Source: Comamonas terrigena NBRC 13299
Lineage (GTDB): Bacteria > Pseudomonadota > Gammaproteobacteria > Burkholderiales > Burkholderiaceae_C
Direction of reading: 5' to 3'
Length of the DNA: 64,000 bases
Assembly: GCF_006740045.1 (NCBI RefSeq)
Contig: NZ_AP019749.1
Span: 2,809,001 to 2,873,000 of the forward strand
How positions within the stretch are numbered: the first letter of the stretch is position 1; each line of letters starts with the position of its first letter. The notes under the pieces were generated by a model. The model was not told where the DNA came from. It saw only the letters and a program-made list of their open reading frames with translations, and ran no database searches. Positions 49,273 to 58,068 of the stretch are shown here, piece by piece. The position numbers and the translations under genes are program-made.

Positions 49273-49307
49273 ATGTGAATCACATTTGATTCATTTGATG
49301 CAAATGA
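49273..49307. promoter_or_regulatory. Candidate TetR operators of the efflux operon
   Basis: Two perfect palindromes lie side by side in AT-rich DNA: ATGTGAATCACAT (49273-49285) and TCATTTGATGCAAATGA (49291-49307, 7-bp arms with spacer ATG). They are about 60-95 bp before the adaptor gene and about 120-150 bp before the TetR start, the right place for a shared operator/promoter. Confidence 0.65.
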
Positions 49308-49366
49308 GTGATAATTTTTCCCTACCCGATTCACGGGTCCTGCACAGAACAGCATGAGGGAAGAAG

Positions 49367-50602
49367 ATGGCGTGGAATGAACGGCGGTTGCCGGTGGCGG
49401 TGGCAGCAATGGCGGTGGCGGGCTTTTTGACGGCTTGCAGCCAGGGGCATACGGAAGCCGGAGGCCCGCCGGGCGGCCCGGCCGTGGTGGAGGTACAGGC
49501 CGCGGGCACGCGCGCCTTGTCTCTGGGTGAGGAACTGCCCGGGCGCGTGGAAGCAACCCGTGTGGCCGAAGTGCGCGCCCGGGTGGCGGGCATTGTGCTG
49601 AGCAAGAACTTTGTGGAAGGCTCGGACGTCAAGGCCGGGCAGCTGCTGTTCAAGATCGACCCGGCCCCCTACCGGACGGCGCTGGCCCGCGCCAAGGCCG
49701 AACTGGCAAAAGCGGAAGCCGCTGTGGCCGACGCCGATGCCGTGGTGCGGCGCTACAGCCCGCTGGCCAAGCTGGAGGCCGTGAGCCAGCAGGAGTTCGA
49801 CACCGCCCAGGCCACGCTCAAGAGCGCCCAGGCGGCGCGCCAGTCTGCGGTGGCCGATGTGGACACGGCGCAGCTGAACCTGGACTACACCAGCGTGGTG
49901 GCACCCATTGCCGGGCGCATTGGCCGGGGGCTGGTGACCGAAGGCGCCCTGGTGGGACAGAACGAGGCCACGGCCATGGCCGTGATCCAGCAGCTGAACC
50001 CCGTCTATGTGGACTTCACCCAGGCCGCTGCCGAGGTGATGAAGGCCCGGGCACAGGGCGCCGCTACGGCGGCCACGCGTCTGTCGGTCACCATTGAAGG
50101 CACCGACCAGACGCGCGACGGCAAGCTGCTGTTTGCCAATGCCTCGGTCGACAAGACCACCGGACAGATTGCGCTGCGCGGCGAGTTTGCCAACCCCGAC
50201 GGCCTGCTGCTGCCCGGCATGTATGTGCGCGTGAAGATGGCCAACGCCGAACCGACCCAGGCCGTGGTCGTGCCCCAGCGTGCCGTGAAGCGCGCCGCTG
50301 ACGGCAAGCCGCTGGTGATGGTGCTGGGCCAGGACGGCAAGGTGGCTGCGATGCCAGTGGAAACCGGGCGCATGGTGGGCCCGGACTGGCACATCACCGC
50401 CGGCCTGCAGGGGGGCGAGCGGGTGATTGTGGGCGGCGCCCCGGTCAACCCTGGCGATGCGGCCACCGCCGCCGGTGCCCCTGAAGCACCTGCAGCAGCT
50501 GACGCACCGGCAGCGCCCGGCGCATCTGCTGCCGCTCCTGCGGCTGCGGCAGCGCAAGCGCCCGCTGCGCAGGCCGATGCCAAAGGATCTGCCGGCACCT
50601 GA
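49367..50602 (+). CDS. RND efflux periplasmic adaptor (AcrA/MexA type)
   Basis: 411 residues. The signal peptide ends in the lipobox LTAC with Cys24, so the protein is lipid-anchored in the inner membrane facing the periplasm. It has a lipoyl/barrel-sandwich half (VRARVAGIVLSKNFVEGSDV, GQLLFKIDPAPY), a coiled-coil hairpin rich in Ala/Lys/Glu at about 100-165 (AKAELAKAEAAVADADAVV, SAQAARQSAVADVDTAQLNL), and a beta-barrel and membrane-proximal domain (IAGRIGRGLVTEGALVGQNE, LPGMYVRVKM). The last 40 residues are Ala/Pro-rich. It links the pump at 50668 to the outer-membrane channel at 53834 in one operon. Confidence 0.95.
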   Translation: MAWNERRLPVAVAAMAVAGFLTACSQGHTEAGGPPGGPAVVEVQAAGTRALSLGEELPGRVEATRVAEVRARVAGIVLSKNFVEGSDVKAGQLLFKIDPAPYRTALARAKAELAKAEAAVADADAVVRRYSPLAKLEAVSQQEFDTAQATLKSAQAARQSAVADVDTAQLNLDYTSVVAPIAGRIGRGLVTEGALVGQNEATAMAVIQQLNPVYVDFTQAAAEVMKARAQGAATAATRLSVTIEGTDQTRDGKLLFANASVDKTTGQIALRGEFANPDGLLLPGMYVRVKMANAEPTQAVVVPQRAVKRAADGKPLVMVLGQDGKVAAMPVETGRMVGPDWHITAGLQGGERVIVGGAPVNPGDAATAAGAPEAPAAADAPAAPGASAAAPAAAAAQAPAAQADAKGSAGT

Positions 50603-50667
50603 GTCGTGACCCAGTCCCCGGGTTTCCGGGGCACGCGCCTGCGGGCGCTTTCAAGCACTGAGCATCC

Positions 50668-53600
50668 ATGTCCAAATTTTTCATTGGACGGCCCAACTTT
50701 GCCTGGGTTGTCGCAATCTTCATCACGCTGGCTGGCGTGTTGTCCATCCCGTCGCTACCGGTGTCACAGTTCCCGGTGGTGGCCCCGCCGCAGATCACCG
50801 TGGCGGCCACCTACCCTGGCGCTTCGGCCAAGGACGTGTCCGAATCGGTGACCAGCATCCTCGAAGAGGAAATCAACGGCGCCAAGGGCATGCTGTACTT
50901 CGAGTCGTCCAGCTCCAACGCCTCGGCCGAGATCACGGTCACCTTCAAGCCGGGGATGGACGCCGACCTGGCCCAGGTGGACGTGCAGAACCGCCTGAAA
51001 AAGGCCGAAGCACGCCTGCCGTCCGCCGTGACCCAGCAGGGTCTGCAGGTGGAGCAGGCCAATGCCGGCTTTCTGCTGATCTATTCGCTGCGCTATAAGG
51101 CCGAGGACAGCAGCAAGGACGTGGTCGAGCTGGCTGACTACGCAGCGCGCCGCATCAACAACGAGATCCGCCGCATCCCCGGTGTGGGCAAGCTGCAGTT
51201 CTTCAGCTCCGAAGCCGCCATGCGCGTGTGGGTGGATCCGCAGAAGCTGCTGGGCTACGGCCTGTCGATTGCCGACGTCAACAGCGCCATCGCGGCGCAG
51301 AACGTGCAGGTGCCGGCGGGCAGCTTTGGCAGCCGCCCCGGCACGGCCGAGCAGGAGCTGACGGCCACCTTGGCGGTCAAGGGCATGCTGGAGTCGCCCG
51401 AGGAGTTTGGCCGCATTGTGCTGCGCGCCAACACCGACGGCTCCGCCGTGCGCCTGGGCGATGTGGCGCGCCTGGAAATCGGCCGCCAGGACTACAGCGT
51501 GGAAAGCCGCCAGGACGGCCGCAAGGCCGTGGCCGCCGCGGTGCAGCTGGCGCCGGGCGCCAACGCGCTGCAGACCGCCGATGCGGTCAAGGCCCGGTTG
51601 AACGAGCTGTCGGCCGCCTTCCCCGCCGACATCGAGCATTCCATCGCCTACGACACTTCGCTGTTTGTGAAGGTGGCCATCGAGAAGGTCATCTACACCC
51701 TGCTGGAAGCCATGGTGCTGGTGTTCCTGGTGATGCTGCTGTTCCTGCAGAACCTGCGCTACACCTTGATCCCGACCATTGTGGTGCCGGTGTGCCTGAT
51801 GGGCACCTTCGCCGTGATGTCGCTGCTGGGCTTTTCCGTCAACATGATGACCATGTTCGGCATGGTGCTGGCCATCGGCATTCTGGTGGACGACGCCATT
51901 GTGGTGGTGGAAAACGTCGAGCGCATCATGACCGAGGAAGGCCTGTCCCCGGCCGCGGCCACGGTGAAGGCCATGTCCCAGGTCAGCGGTGCCATCGTCG
52001 GCATCACCCTGGTGCTGGCCGCCGTGTTCCTGCCGCTGGCGTTCATGAGTGGCTCCGTAGGCGTGATCTACCAGCAGTTTTCGCTGTCGCTGGCGGTGTC
52101 CATTCTGTTCTCGGGCTTCCTGGCCCTGACGTTCACGCCGGCGCTGTGCGCCACCCTGCTCAAGCCGGTGGCCATGGGCCACCACGACACCAAGCGGGGC
52201 TTCTTTGGCTGGTTCAACCGCAGCTTTGAACGCCTGACCGGCCGCTTTGAAGCGCTGAACCACCGGCTGCTGCGCCGCACGGGCCGCTACATGGTGATCT
52301 ACGCCGCCCTGGTGGGCGTGCTGGGCTGGATGTATGTGCGCGTGCCCGAGTCGTTTGTGCCTTCGGAAGACCAGGGCTACATGATTGTGGACATGCAGCT
52401 GCCCCCCGGCGCCAGCTACGCCCGCACGGAAGCACTGGTCAAGGATGTGGAGCAGTACCTGGCGGAACGCAAGACGCTGTCGTCGTCCTTCTCGGTGCTG
52501 GGCTTCAGCTTCTCGGGTACCGGGCAGAACGCGGCGCTGGGTTTTCCGACCTTCAAGGACTGGTCCGAGCGCAAGGGCGCGGGCGAGTCTGCGGCCGACG
52601 AGGCTGGCGCGCTGAACGCCCGCTTTGCGGGCAACCCCGACGGCACGGTGATGGCGGTGACCCCGCCGCCCATTGAAGGCCTGGGCAATGCGGGCGGCTT
52701 TTCGCTGCGCCTGCAGGACCGTGGCGGCGTGGGCCGTGAGGTGCTGACCCAGGCCCTGGGCACGCTGCTGTACAAGGCCAACACCTCCCCGGTCATTGCC
52801 TACGCGATGATGGAAGGCCTGGCCGACGCGCCCCAGCTGCGCCTGGATGTGGACCGCGCCAAGGCCCAGGCGCTGGGCGTGGGCTTTGACACCATCAGCA
52901 CCGCCTTGTCGACGGCCTTTGGCTCCGCCACCGTGAACGACTTTGCCAACGCCGGCCGCCTGCAGCGGGTGGTGGTGCAGGCCGATGTGCGCGACCGCTC
53001 CACCCCGGAGAGCATCCTGACCCTGCACGTGCCCAACCGGGCCGGCGACCAGGTGCCGCTGAGCGCGTTTGTGACCGCGCAGTGGGAGAACGGCCCGGTC
53101 CAGATCTCGCGCTACAACGGCTACCAGGCTTTCAAGATCGGCGGCGACGCCCGCCCGGGCTACAGCACCGGTGAGGCCATGGCCGAGCTGGAACGCATCA
53201 TGAAGGAGCTGCCCGAAGGCATTGGCTACGAATGGACCGGCCTGTCCTACCAGGAACGCTTTGCCGGTGCCCAGGCGCCCATTCTGTTTGCCCTGGCCAT
53301 TCTGGTGGTGTTCCTGCTGCTGGTGGCGCTGTACGAAAGCTGGGCGATCCCCGCCTCCGTCATGCTGATCGTCCCCATCGGTGCCCTGGGCTCGGTGCTG
53401 GCCGTCACGGTGGCGGGCCTGACCAACGATGTGTACTTCAAGGTGGGGCTGATCACCGTGATCGGCCTGGCGGCGAAGAACGCCATCCTGATCGTCGAAT
53501 TCGCCAAGGCGCTGCGCGAGCAAGGGCTCTCCCTGGTGGAAGCCGCCGTCACGGCCGCGCGCCTGCGCTTCCGCCCGATTGTGATGACCTCGCTGGCCTT

Positions 53601-53826
53601 CATCCTGGGCGTGGTGCCGCTGGTGATTGCCACCGGCGCGGGCGCTGCCAGCCAGCGTTCGCTGGGTACGGGGGTGATCGGCGGCATGCTGAGCGCCACC
53701 TTGCTGGGTGTGGTGTTCGTTCCGGTCTTCTTCGTGTGGGTGCTGTCCCTGCTGGGCGACCGCAAGGGCAAGAAGCAGCAGGCTGATGCAGCCGACGGAC
53801 AAACTGCCCCTGCGGCAGCGGAGTAA
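50668..53826 (+). CDS. RND multidrug efflux pump (AcrB/MexB type, HAE1 family)
   Basis: 1052 residues. Inner-membrane proton-drug antiporter with 12 TM helices in two repeats separated by large periplasmic pore and funnel domains. It starts MSKFFIGRPNFAWVVAIFI. The proton-relay Asp pair is in IGILVDDAIVVVENVERIM; GAIVGITLVLAAVFLPLAFM and GSVGVIYQQFSLSLAVSILF mark the first repeat, and LTNDVYFKVGLITVIGLAAK minus flanks with NAILIVEFAKALREQG the second, including the relay Lys/Asn surroundings. Substrates cannot be read from sequence. It sits between adaptor and outer-membrane genes, 65 bp and 7 bp away. Confidence 0.97.
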   Translation: MSKFFIGRPNFAWVVAIFITLAGVLSIPSLPVSQFPVVAPPQITVAATYPGASAKDVSESVTSILEEEINGAKGMLYFESSSSNASAEITVTFKPGMDADLAQVDVQNRLKKAEARLPSAVTQQGLQVEQANAGFLLIYSLRYKAEDSSKDVVELADYAARRINNEIRRIPGVGKLQFFSSEAAMRVWVDPQKLLGYGLSIADVNSAIAAQNVQVPAGSFGSRPGTAEQELTATLAVKGMLESPEEFGRIVLRANTDGSAVRLGDVARLEIGRQDYSVESRQDGRKAVAAAVQLAPGANALQTADAVKARLNELSAAFPADIEHSIAYDTSLFVKVAIEKVIYTLLEAMVLVFLVMLLFLQNLRYTLIPTIVVPVCLMGTFAVMSLLGFSVNMMTMFGMVLAIGILVDDAIVVVENVERIMTEEGLSPAAATVKAMSQVSGAIVGITLVLAAVFLPLAFMSGSVGVIYQQFSLSLAVSILFSGFLALTFTPALCATLLKPVAMGHHDTKRGFFGWFNRSFERLTGRFEALNHRLLRRTGRYMVIYAALVGVLGWMYVRVPESFVPSEDQGYMIVDMQLPPGASYARTEALVKDVEQYLAERKTLSSSFSVLGFSFSGTGQNAALGFPTFKDWSERKGAGESAADEAGALNARFAGNPDGTVMAVTPPPIEGLGNAGGFSLRLQDRGGVGREVLTQALGTLLYKANTSPVIAYAMMEGLADAPQLRLDVDRAKAQALGVGFDTISTALSTAFGSATVNDFANAGRLQRVVVQADVRDRSTPESILTLHVPNRAGDQVPLSAFVTAQWENGPVQISRYNGYQAFKIGGDARPGYSTGEAMAELERIMKELPEGIGYEWTGLSYQERFAGAQAPILFALAILVVFLLLVALYESWAIPASVMLIVPIGALGSVLAVTVAGLTNDVYFKVGLITVIGLAAKNAILIVEFAKALREQGLSLVEAAVTAARLRFRPIVMTSLAFILGVVPLVIATGAGAASQRSLGTGVIGGMLSATLLGVVFVPVFFVWVLSLLGDRKGKKQQADAADGQTAPAAAE

Positions 53827-53833
53827 CTAGGCA

Positions 53834-55276
53834 ATGAACAAGCAACGGACATTTCAAACCCTGCCCCTCGGGGCCCTGGCACTGGCGCTGACACTGGCCT
53901 TGGGAGGCTGCTCCCTGGCCCCGACCCTGCAGACGCCCGAAGCCCCCATTCCCCAGCAGTGGGCCGGCAACGTGCCCACCGCTGCAGCCAGCGCCGCCGT
54001 GGACTGGCAGGACTTTGTGACCGACCCCACGGTGCGCAAGCTGGTGGAGCAGGCGCTGCACAACAACCGTGATCTGCGGCAGACGCTGCTGAACATCGAG
54101 GTGGCGCGCGCCCAGTACCGCATCCAGCGGGCCGACCGCCTGCCGGGCCTGAACGCCCAGGCCGGCGGCACCCGCCAGCGCACCCCTGCCGATCTGTCGG
54201 CCGGCGGCGCGGCCAGCATCGGCAACACCATCCAGGCGGGTGTGGGCATCACCTCGTTCGAGCTGGACCTGTTTGGCCGCGTGAAAAGCCTGTCGGACGC
54301 GGCGTTGCAGGACTATCTGGCAACGGAAGAAGCCGGGCGCGCCGCCCGGCTCAGCCTGGTGGCCGAGGTGGTGCAGGCCTACCTGACCCGCGACAGCGCC
54401 CAGCGCCGGCTGAAGCTGACACAGCTGACGCTGGCGGCCCGGGAACGTTCGCTGGAGCTGATCGAACAGCGCCGCCGCAACGGTGCCTCCAGCGCGGTGG
54501 ACTACCAGGAGGCCCTGGGCCTGACCGAGCAGGCCCGCGCCGACTTCGAGCGCAATGCGCGCGAATTCAGCCAGGCCACCAATGCGCTGGCACTGTTGGT
54601 GGGCGACCACCAGGCCGTCGCCGCGCTGCCGGTGGCGGTGGCCACCGGCCCGCTGGTGCTGCAGCAGCTGGTGCCGGACATGCCGGCCGCCCTGCTGACC
54701 CGCCGCCCGGACATTCTGGCTGCCGAACACCAGCTGCAGGCGCGCAACGCCAACATCGGCGCTGCGCGGGCGGCTTTCTTCCCCAGCATCTCGCTGACGG
54801 GCTTCTTCGGCAGCTCCAGCGCAGACCTGTCGCGCCTGTTTGAAGGCGGGCAGCAGGCATGGTCCTTTGCCCCGCAGCTGACCTTGCCCATCTTCGATGG
54901 CGGCCGCAACCGCGCCAACCTGGACGTCGCCAAGGTCCGCAAGGACATGGCGGTGGCCAAGTACGAAGCCACCATCCAGACGGCGTTCCGGGAAGTGGCC
55001 GATGCACTGGCCGCCACGGACACCTTGCGCCGGGAAGAATCTGCCCGCCAGGCCTTGGCCGCCAGCAGCACCGAAACCATGCGCCTGTCTGAGGCACGCT
55101 ACCGCGCCGGCGTGGACAGCCACCTGCGCTACCTGGATGCGCAGCGCAGCAACTACACCAACCAGGTGGCGTTGATCGAGGTGACCACCCAGCGCCAGAC
55201 GGCCCTGGTAAGCCTGTTCCGCGCCCTGGGCGGCAGCTGGTCAGCCGCCCCCAAGGCGGATGCCGGGAACAGCTGA
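53834..55276 (+). CDS. Outer-membrane efflux lipoprotein (NodT/OprM type)
   Basis: 480 residues with a signal peptide and lipobox LGGC, giving acylated Cys26. The TolC-like fold is seen as two repeats of coiled coil and strand: NRDLRQTLLNIEVARAQYRI, GITSFELDLFGRVKSLSDAA, LTRRPDILAAEHQLQARNANI minus flanks, SLTGFFGSSSADLSRLFEGG and WSFAPQLTLPIFDGGRNRAN. It forms the outer-membrane channel of the tripartite pump encoded upstream; only 7 bp separate the genes, so all three are one transcript ending at the terminator at 55416. Confidence 0.96.
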   Translation: MNKQRTFQTLPLGALALALTLALGGCSLAPTLQTPEAPIPQQWAGNVPTAAASAAVDWQDFVTDPTVRKLVEQALHNNRDLRQTLLNIEVARAQYRIQRADRLPGLNAQAGGTRQRTPADLSAGGAASIGNTIQAGVGITSFELDLFGRVKSLSDAALQDYLATEEAGRAARLSLVAEVVQAYLTRDSAQRRLKLTQLTLAARERSLELIEQRRRNGASSAVDYQEALGLTEQARADFERNAREFSQATNALALLVGDHQAVAALPVAVATGPLVLQQLVPDMPAALLTRRPDILAAEHQLQARNANIGAARAAFFPSISLTGFFGSSSADLSRLFEGGQQAWSFAPQLTLPIFDGGRNRANLDVAKVRKDMAVAKYEATIQTAFREVADALAATDTLRREESARQALAASSTETMRLSEARYRAGVDSHLRYLDAQRSNYTNQVALIEVTTQRQTALVSLFRALGGSWSAAPKADAGNS

Positions 55277-55415
55277 TGGCGGTGCAGCACACCGCTGCAC
55301 GGGGCGGGATGGGGGTGGGGGTCGGGCCGCGCCCTGCCCCACTCCCCTACTGCCCCACAGACCTATCCCTGCCGCCTGCTGCATACAAGCGGCGGCCTTC
55401 TGAAACACCGCAGGG

Positions 55416-55441
55416 GACCCGGCCGCGTGCCGGGTCTTTTT
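55416..55441 (+). terminator. Rho-independent terminator of the efflux operon
   Basis: Perfect 8-bp stem GACCCGGC (55416-55423), loop CGCGT, GCCGGGTC (55429-55436), followed by T5. It lies 140 bp after the outer-membrane gene and before the pentapeptide-repeat gene. Confidence 0.92.
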
Positions 55442-55533
55442 GCGATGGCCCGCGATGACGCGCGCTGGCGCACGATGGCGCACCACCCCGCCAGCGACGC
55501 GGTAACCTCACCGGCCCAGCCTGAAAACACGAT

Positions 55534-56226
55534 ATGACCGATCTGCTGACACTGAAAGGCGGCCCGCTGGACCGCGCTGACCTGCAAGCGCTCCAGCGCA
55601 CCCGCAGCGGCAAAGGCATTCGCCTGGAGGGCTGCGAATTGGACGATGCCGACCTGTCGGGCCTGGACCTGAGCGGGGTGCAGTTCAGCGAATGCACGTT
55701 TTCCGGGGCCCAACTTGAAAAGGCCGACCTCTCCCGCACCACCTGGAGCCGCTGCCGCGCAGCCTTTGCCCAGTTCGACATGGCCAACCTGACCGAAGCC
55801 CGGTTCGACGGGGGCGACTTCAACAACGCGTCGTGGACGCGCGCCCGCCTGGCGGCCGCCACGTTCAGCGAGGTCAAACTGACCGGTGCGAAGTTCTACC
55901 AGGTGCAGTCTCTGGGGTTGACCCTCCAACGCTGCCTGCTGGTGAATGCGGACTTGCGGGGCATGTCGTTTCGCAAGCTGCGCCTGGAAGGCCTGAACTT
56001 CGCGGGTGCCGACCTGGGCGGCTGCGACTTCTCCCAGGCCGTGTTTGCGGGCGGCAGCCTGCGGGATGCCAACCTCCGGAACGCCAACTTCACCTCGGCC
56101 GATGTGCGGGATGTGGAGCTTGGCAAGGTCCAGGTCGGGGACCTGCAGCATCACTTCAAAGGCGCCATCATGTCCACGGACCAGGCGGCGGCCATCGTCG
56201 CGTCTCTGGGCGTGACCGTGCTCTGA
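55534..56226 (+). CDS. Pentapeptide-repeat protein
   Basis: 230 residues. About 30 tandem A(D/N)LxX-type pentapeptides between residues 30 and 205 (for example DADLSGLDLSGVQFSE, DMANLTEARFDGGDFN, GADLGGCDFSQAVFAGGSLR, DANLRNANFTSADV) predict a right-handed quadrilateral beta-helix. The length and a short break in the middle resemble Qnr/MfpA proteins, which mimic DNA and protect topoisomerases from quinolones, but many such proteins have other or unknown roles. The C-terminal helix (STDQAAAIVASLG) could dimerise the protein. It stands alone after the efflux operon. Confidence 0.9.
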   Translation: MTDLLTLKGGPLDRADLQALQRTRSGKGIRLEGCELDDADLSGLDLSGVQFSECTFSGAQLEKADLSRTTWSRCRAAFAQFDMANLTEARFDGGDFNNASWTRARLAAATFSEVKLTGAKFYQVQSLGLTLQRCLLVNADLRGMSFRKLRLEGLNFAGADLGGCDFSQAVFAGGSLRDANLRNANFTSADVRDVELGKVQVGDLQHHFKGAIMSTDQAAAIVASLGVTVL

Positions 56227-56366
56227 CGGGGTGGCCCCTCCGCTGGGGCCGGATATTGGGGCAGAACGCCAGGGCAGCGGCCGCCCTGCCCTCTCCTGCC
56301 TCATTACCCGCCAGCGCCTCGCTAGCGCCTCGCCAACGCTCCACTGGTCGCGCGGCACGTGCCCCG

Positions 56367-56984
56367 TCACACGATGGTCAGCACATCCGCCACCGGTTTG
56401 CGGGGCTTCTGGGGCCAGTTGCCGGGCTCTGGATGGCCGACCACCACGATCAGCACCGGCAATTCCGTGCTTGCCAGGCCCAACGCCTGCGCAACCTGTG
56501 CGGCGTCAAAGCCGCTCATGGCGCACGAGCCCAGACCCATGCTTTCGGCCGCAAGCATCAAGGTCATGCCCGCCAGGGATGCGGAGCGCACGGCCTCATC
56601 CCGCTGCAGCGTGCTATTGCCCGTATGGCTGCGGTGCGCCTGCGACTGCCAGGCTTCGGCCATGGCCTGCGGCATGAATCCCGCCTGCACGCTGGGAGCC
56701 AGGGCCGATGCCAGTTGCGTGTGCGCCTCCAGCGTCCCGCAGACCAGGAAGGCGGCCGAGGCATCCGCAATCTTCTGCTGCCCATAGGCCGCAGCCTGCA
56801 GGCGGGCCTTGGCCTCTGGCGAGCGGGCCACCACAAAGCGCCAGTTCTGCAGGTTGTAGGCCGACGGAGCCTTGGTGGCCAGGTCAACCAGCGACGCGAT
56901 GGTGGCATCGTCCAAAGGACGGTCGGGCTGGAAGCTGTTGACGGAAATGCGGGATGCGATGGCAGCTTGGACGGACAGGGTCAT
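56367..56984 (-). CDS. Nitroreductase-family FMN oxidoreductase
   Basis: 205 residues. RISVNSFQPDRPLDDATIASL at the N-terminus holds the FMN-phosphate Arg-Ser contacts; TKAPSAYNLQNWRFVVARSP is the conserved flavin-binding segment, AAESMGLGSCAMSGFD the central helix and loop, and VVGHPEPGNWPQKPRKPVAD the C-terminal arm. It probably reduces nitroaromatics or quinones with NAD(P)H. A 12-bp tandem repeat lies directly upstream of its start, between it and the EamA gene on the same strand. Confidence 0.92.
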   Translation of the reverse strand: MTLSVQAAIASRISVNSFQPDRPLDDATIASLVDLATKAPSAYNLQNWRFVVARSPEAKARLQAAAYGQQKIADASAAFLVCGTLEAHTQLASALAPSVQAGFMPQAMAEAWQSQAHRSHTGNSTLQRDEAVRSASLAGMTLMLAAESMGLGSCAMSGFDAAQVAQALGLASTELPVLIVVVGHPEPGNWPQKPRKPVADVLTIV

Positions 56985-57027
56985 AGGGGTAACGGAAGAA
57001 AAAAGGGGTCGAGAAAAAATGATCGAA

Positions 57028-57095
57028 GTGATCGAGGAAGTGATCGGAAAAGTGATCGGGAAAGTGATCCGGGAAGTGATCGCGAAGGTGGTCGG
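57028..57095. repeat. Degenerate 12-bp tandem repeat (GTGATCGGGAAA), 5.7 copies
   Basis: Units start at 57028, 57040, 57052, 57064, 57076 and 57088, each beginning GTGATC or GTGGTC and ending in an A/G-rich half. The array occupies most of the 150-bp gap upstream of the nitroreductase gene. The period is close to one helical turn, so the AT-poor GTGATC motifs would sit on nearly one face of the DNA. The plus-strand frame reads a (V-I-x-K/E)n peptide, probably without meaning. Confidence 0.9.
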
Positions 57096-57134
57096 ATCAA
57101 AGGAGAAAGCTTGGCCGTGGCAGTGCGCGCCGCT

Positions 57135-58007
57135 CTAGGGCTTGCGGCTTGAAGCCCATTGCACGCCAAAGACACTGGCCAGCACGACCAGCAGCCCCAG
57201 CAGCGAAGCCCCGGTCATGGACTGGGACAGCAAGGCCCAGCCCAGCACGACAGCGGTCAGCGGGCTCAGCAGGCCCAGCGACGCCACGGCCACGGAAGGC
57301 AGACAGGCCACACCGCGAAACCACAGCACATAGGCCACGAGGGCGCCCGCCCCGCTGAGGTAGGCATAGGCGGCCCATTGCACCCCGGTCAGCGTCGGCA
57401 GCGGGGCATCTGCCAGCCACGCCACCGGCGCCAGCATCAGCCCTCCCAGCACCAGTTGCCACCCGGTCATGGACAGCACAGGCAAGCCGATCTGCCAGCG
57501 CCGGGTCAACCAGACGCCCGTGGCCATGGACACCGCCCCCAGCAAGGCCGCAGCCATGCCAATCGGCTCAAACACGGTCTGCGGCGACAGCAGCAGCACG
57601 GCCATGCCGAACACACCGGCCGCAGCGCAGCACACCGCCACCACGCCCGGTGCACGGCGATCGACGGCCCAGGCCAGCAGCATGACCAGCAGCGGTTGAA
57701 TCGCCCCCAGCACTGCCGCCAGGCCACCGGGCAGGCGATAGGCCGCCACAAACAGCAGCGCCTGGAACACGCCGATGTTCAGCGCGCTCAACACCCACAG
57801 CCGCCACCAGTGCTGCCTGTGCGGCAGCTGCCGCGTGATCAGCAGCAGCAACAGCCCGGCGGGCAGCGCCCGGATCAGCGCGGCGGTGAAGGGCCGGTCC
57901 GGCGGCAGAAACTCGGACGTCACGATGTAGGTGGAGCCCCAGATGACAGGGGCGCACGCGGTCAGCAAGGCGTCGCGCCAGGGGTGGGGAGAAATGTCGG
58001 CAGGCAT
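57135..58007 (-). CDS. EamA/DMT-family transporter
   Basis: 290 residues, about ten TM helices in two EamA repeats: ACAPVIWGSTYIVTSEFLPP with the typical WGSxY motif, RALPAGLLLLLITRQLP, LSALNIGVFQALLFVAAYRL, GLAAVLGAIQPLLVMLLAW for the first half, and AYLSGAGALVAYVLWFRGVA then LGLLSPLTAVVLGWALL for the second. These are efflux or exchange carriers of amino acids, nucleotides or drugs; the substrate is unknown. It is divergent from the MarR gene, and one operator-like repeat starts 4 bp before its start codon, so the MarR protein very likely represses it. Confidence 0.93.
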   Translation of the reverse strand: MPADISPHPWRDALLTACAPVIWGSTYIVTSEFLPPDRPFTAALIRALPAGLLLLLITRQLPHRQHWWRLWVLSALNIGVFQALLFVAAYRLPGGLAAVLGAIQPLLVMLLAWAVDRRAPGVVAVCCAAAGVFGMAVLLLSPQTVFEPIGMAAALLGAVSMATGVWLTRRWQIGLPVLSMTGWQLVLGGLMLAPVAWLADAPLPTLTGVQWAAYAYLSGAGALVAYVLWFRGVACLPSVAVASLGLLSPLTAVVLGWALLSQSMTGASLLGLLVVLASVFGVQWASSRKP

Positions 58008-58010
58008 GTG

Positions 58011-58068
58011 TTATCTTCAAATCAAGACAATTCATTGTGCAAGCCAGTTATCTTGAAGTCAAGACAAA
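58011..58068. promoter_or_regulatory. Two-copy MarR operator between EamA and MarR genes
   Basis: TTATCTTCAAATCAAGACAA (58011-58030) and TTATCTTGAAGTCAAGACAA (58048-58067) are near-identical, 37 bp apart. Each contains the dyad TCTT..AAGA; the second is a perfect TCTTGA-AG-TCAAGA palindrome. One copy abuts the EamA start, the other abuts the MarR start, so a single protein could shut both promoters. Confidence 0.85.

Noticed and set aside
50764..53802. 1012-codon minus-strand ORF
   Set aside because: Exact antisense of the RND pump; His/Gln/Gly-rich translation without family features, kept open by the strong third-position GC bias of the real gene.
56872..57138. Plus-strand ORF with (VIxKVIxE)n repeats
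   Set aside because: Produced by the 12-bp tandem repeat, whose length is a multiple of three; overlaps the nitroreductase gene on the other strand.
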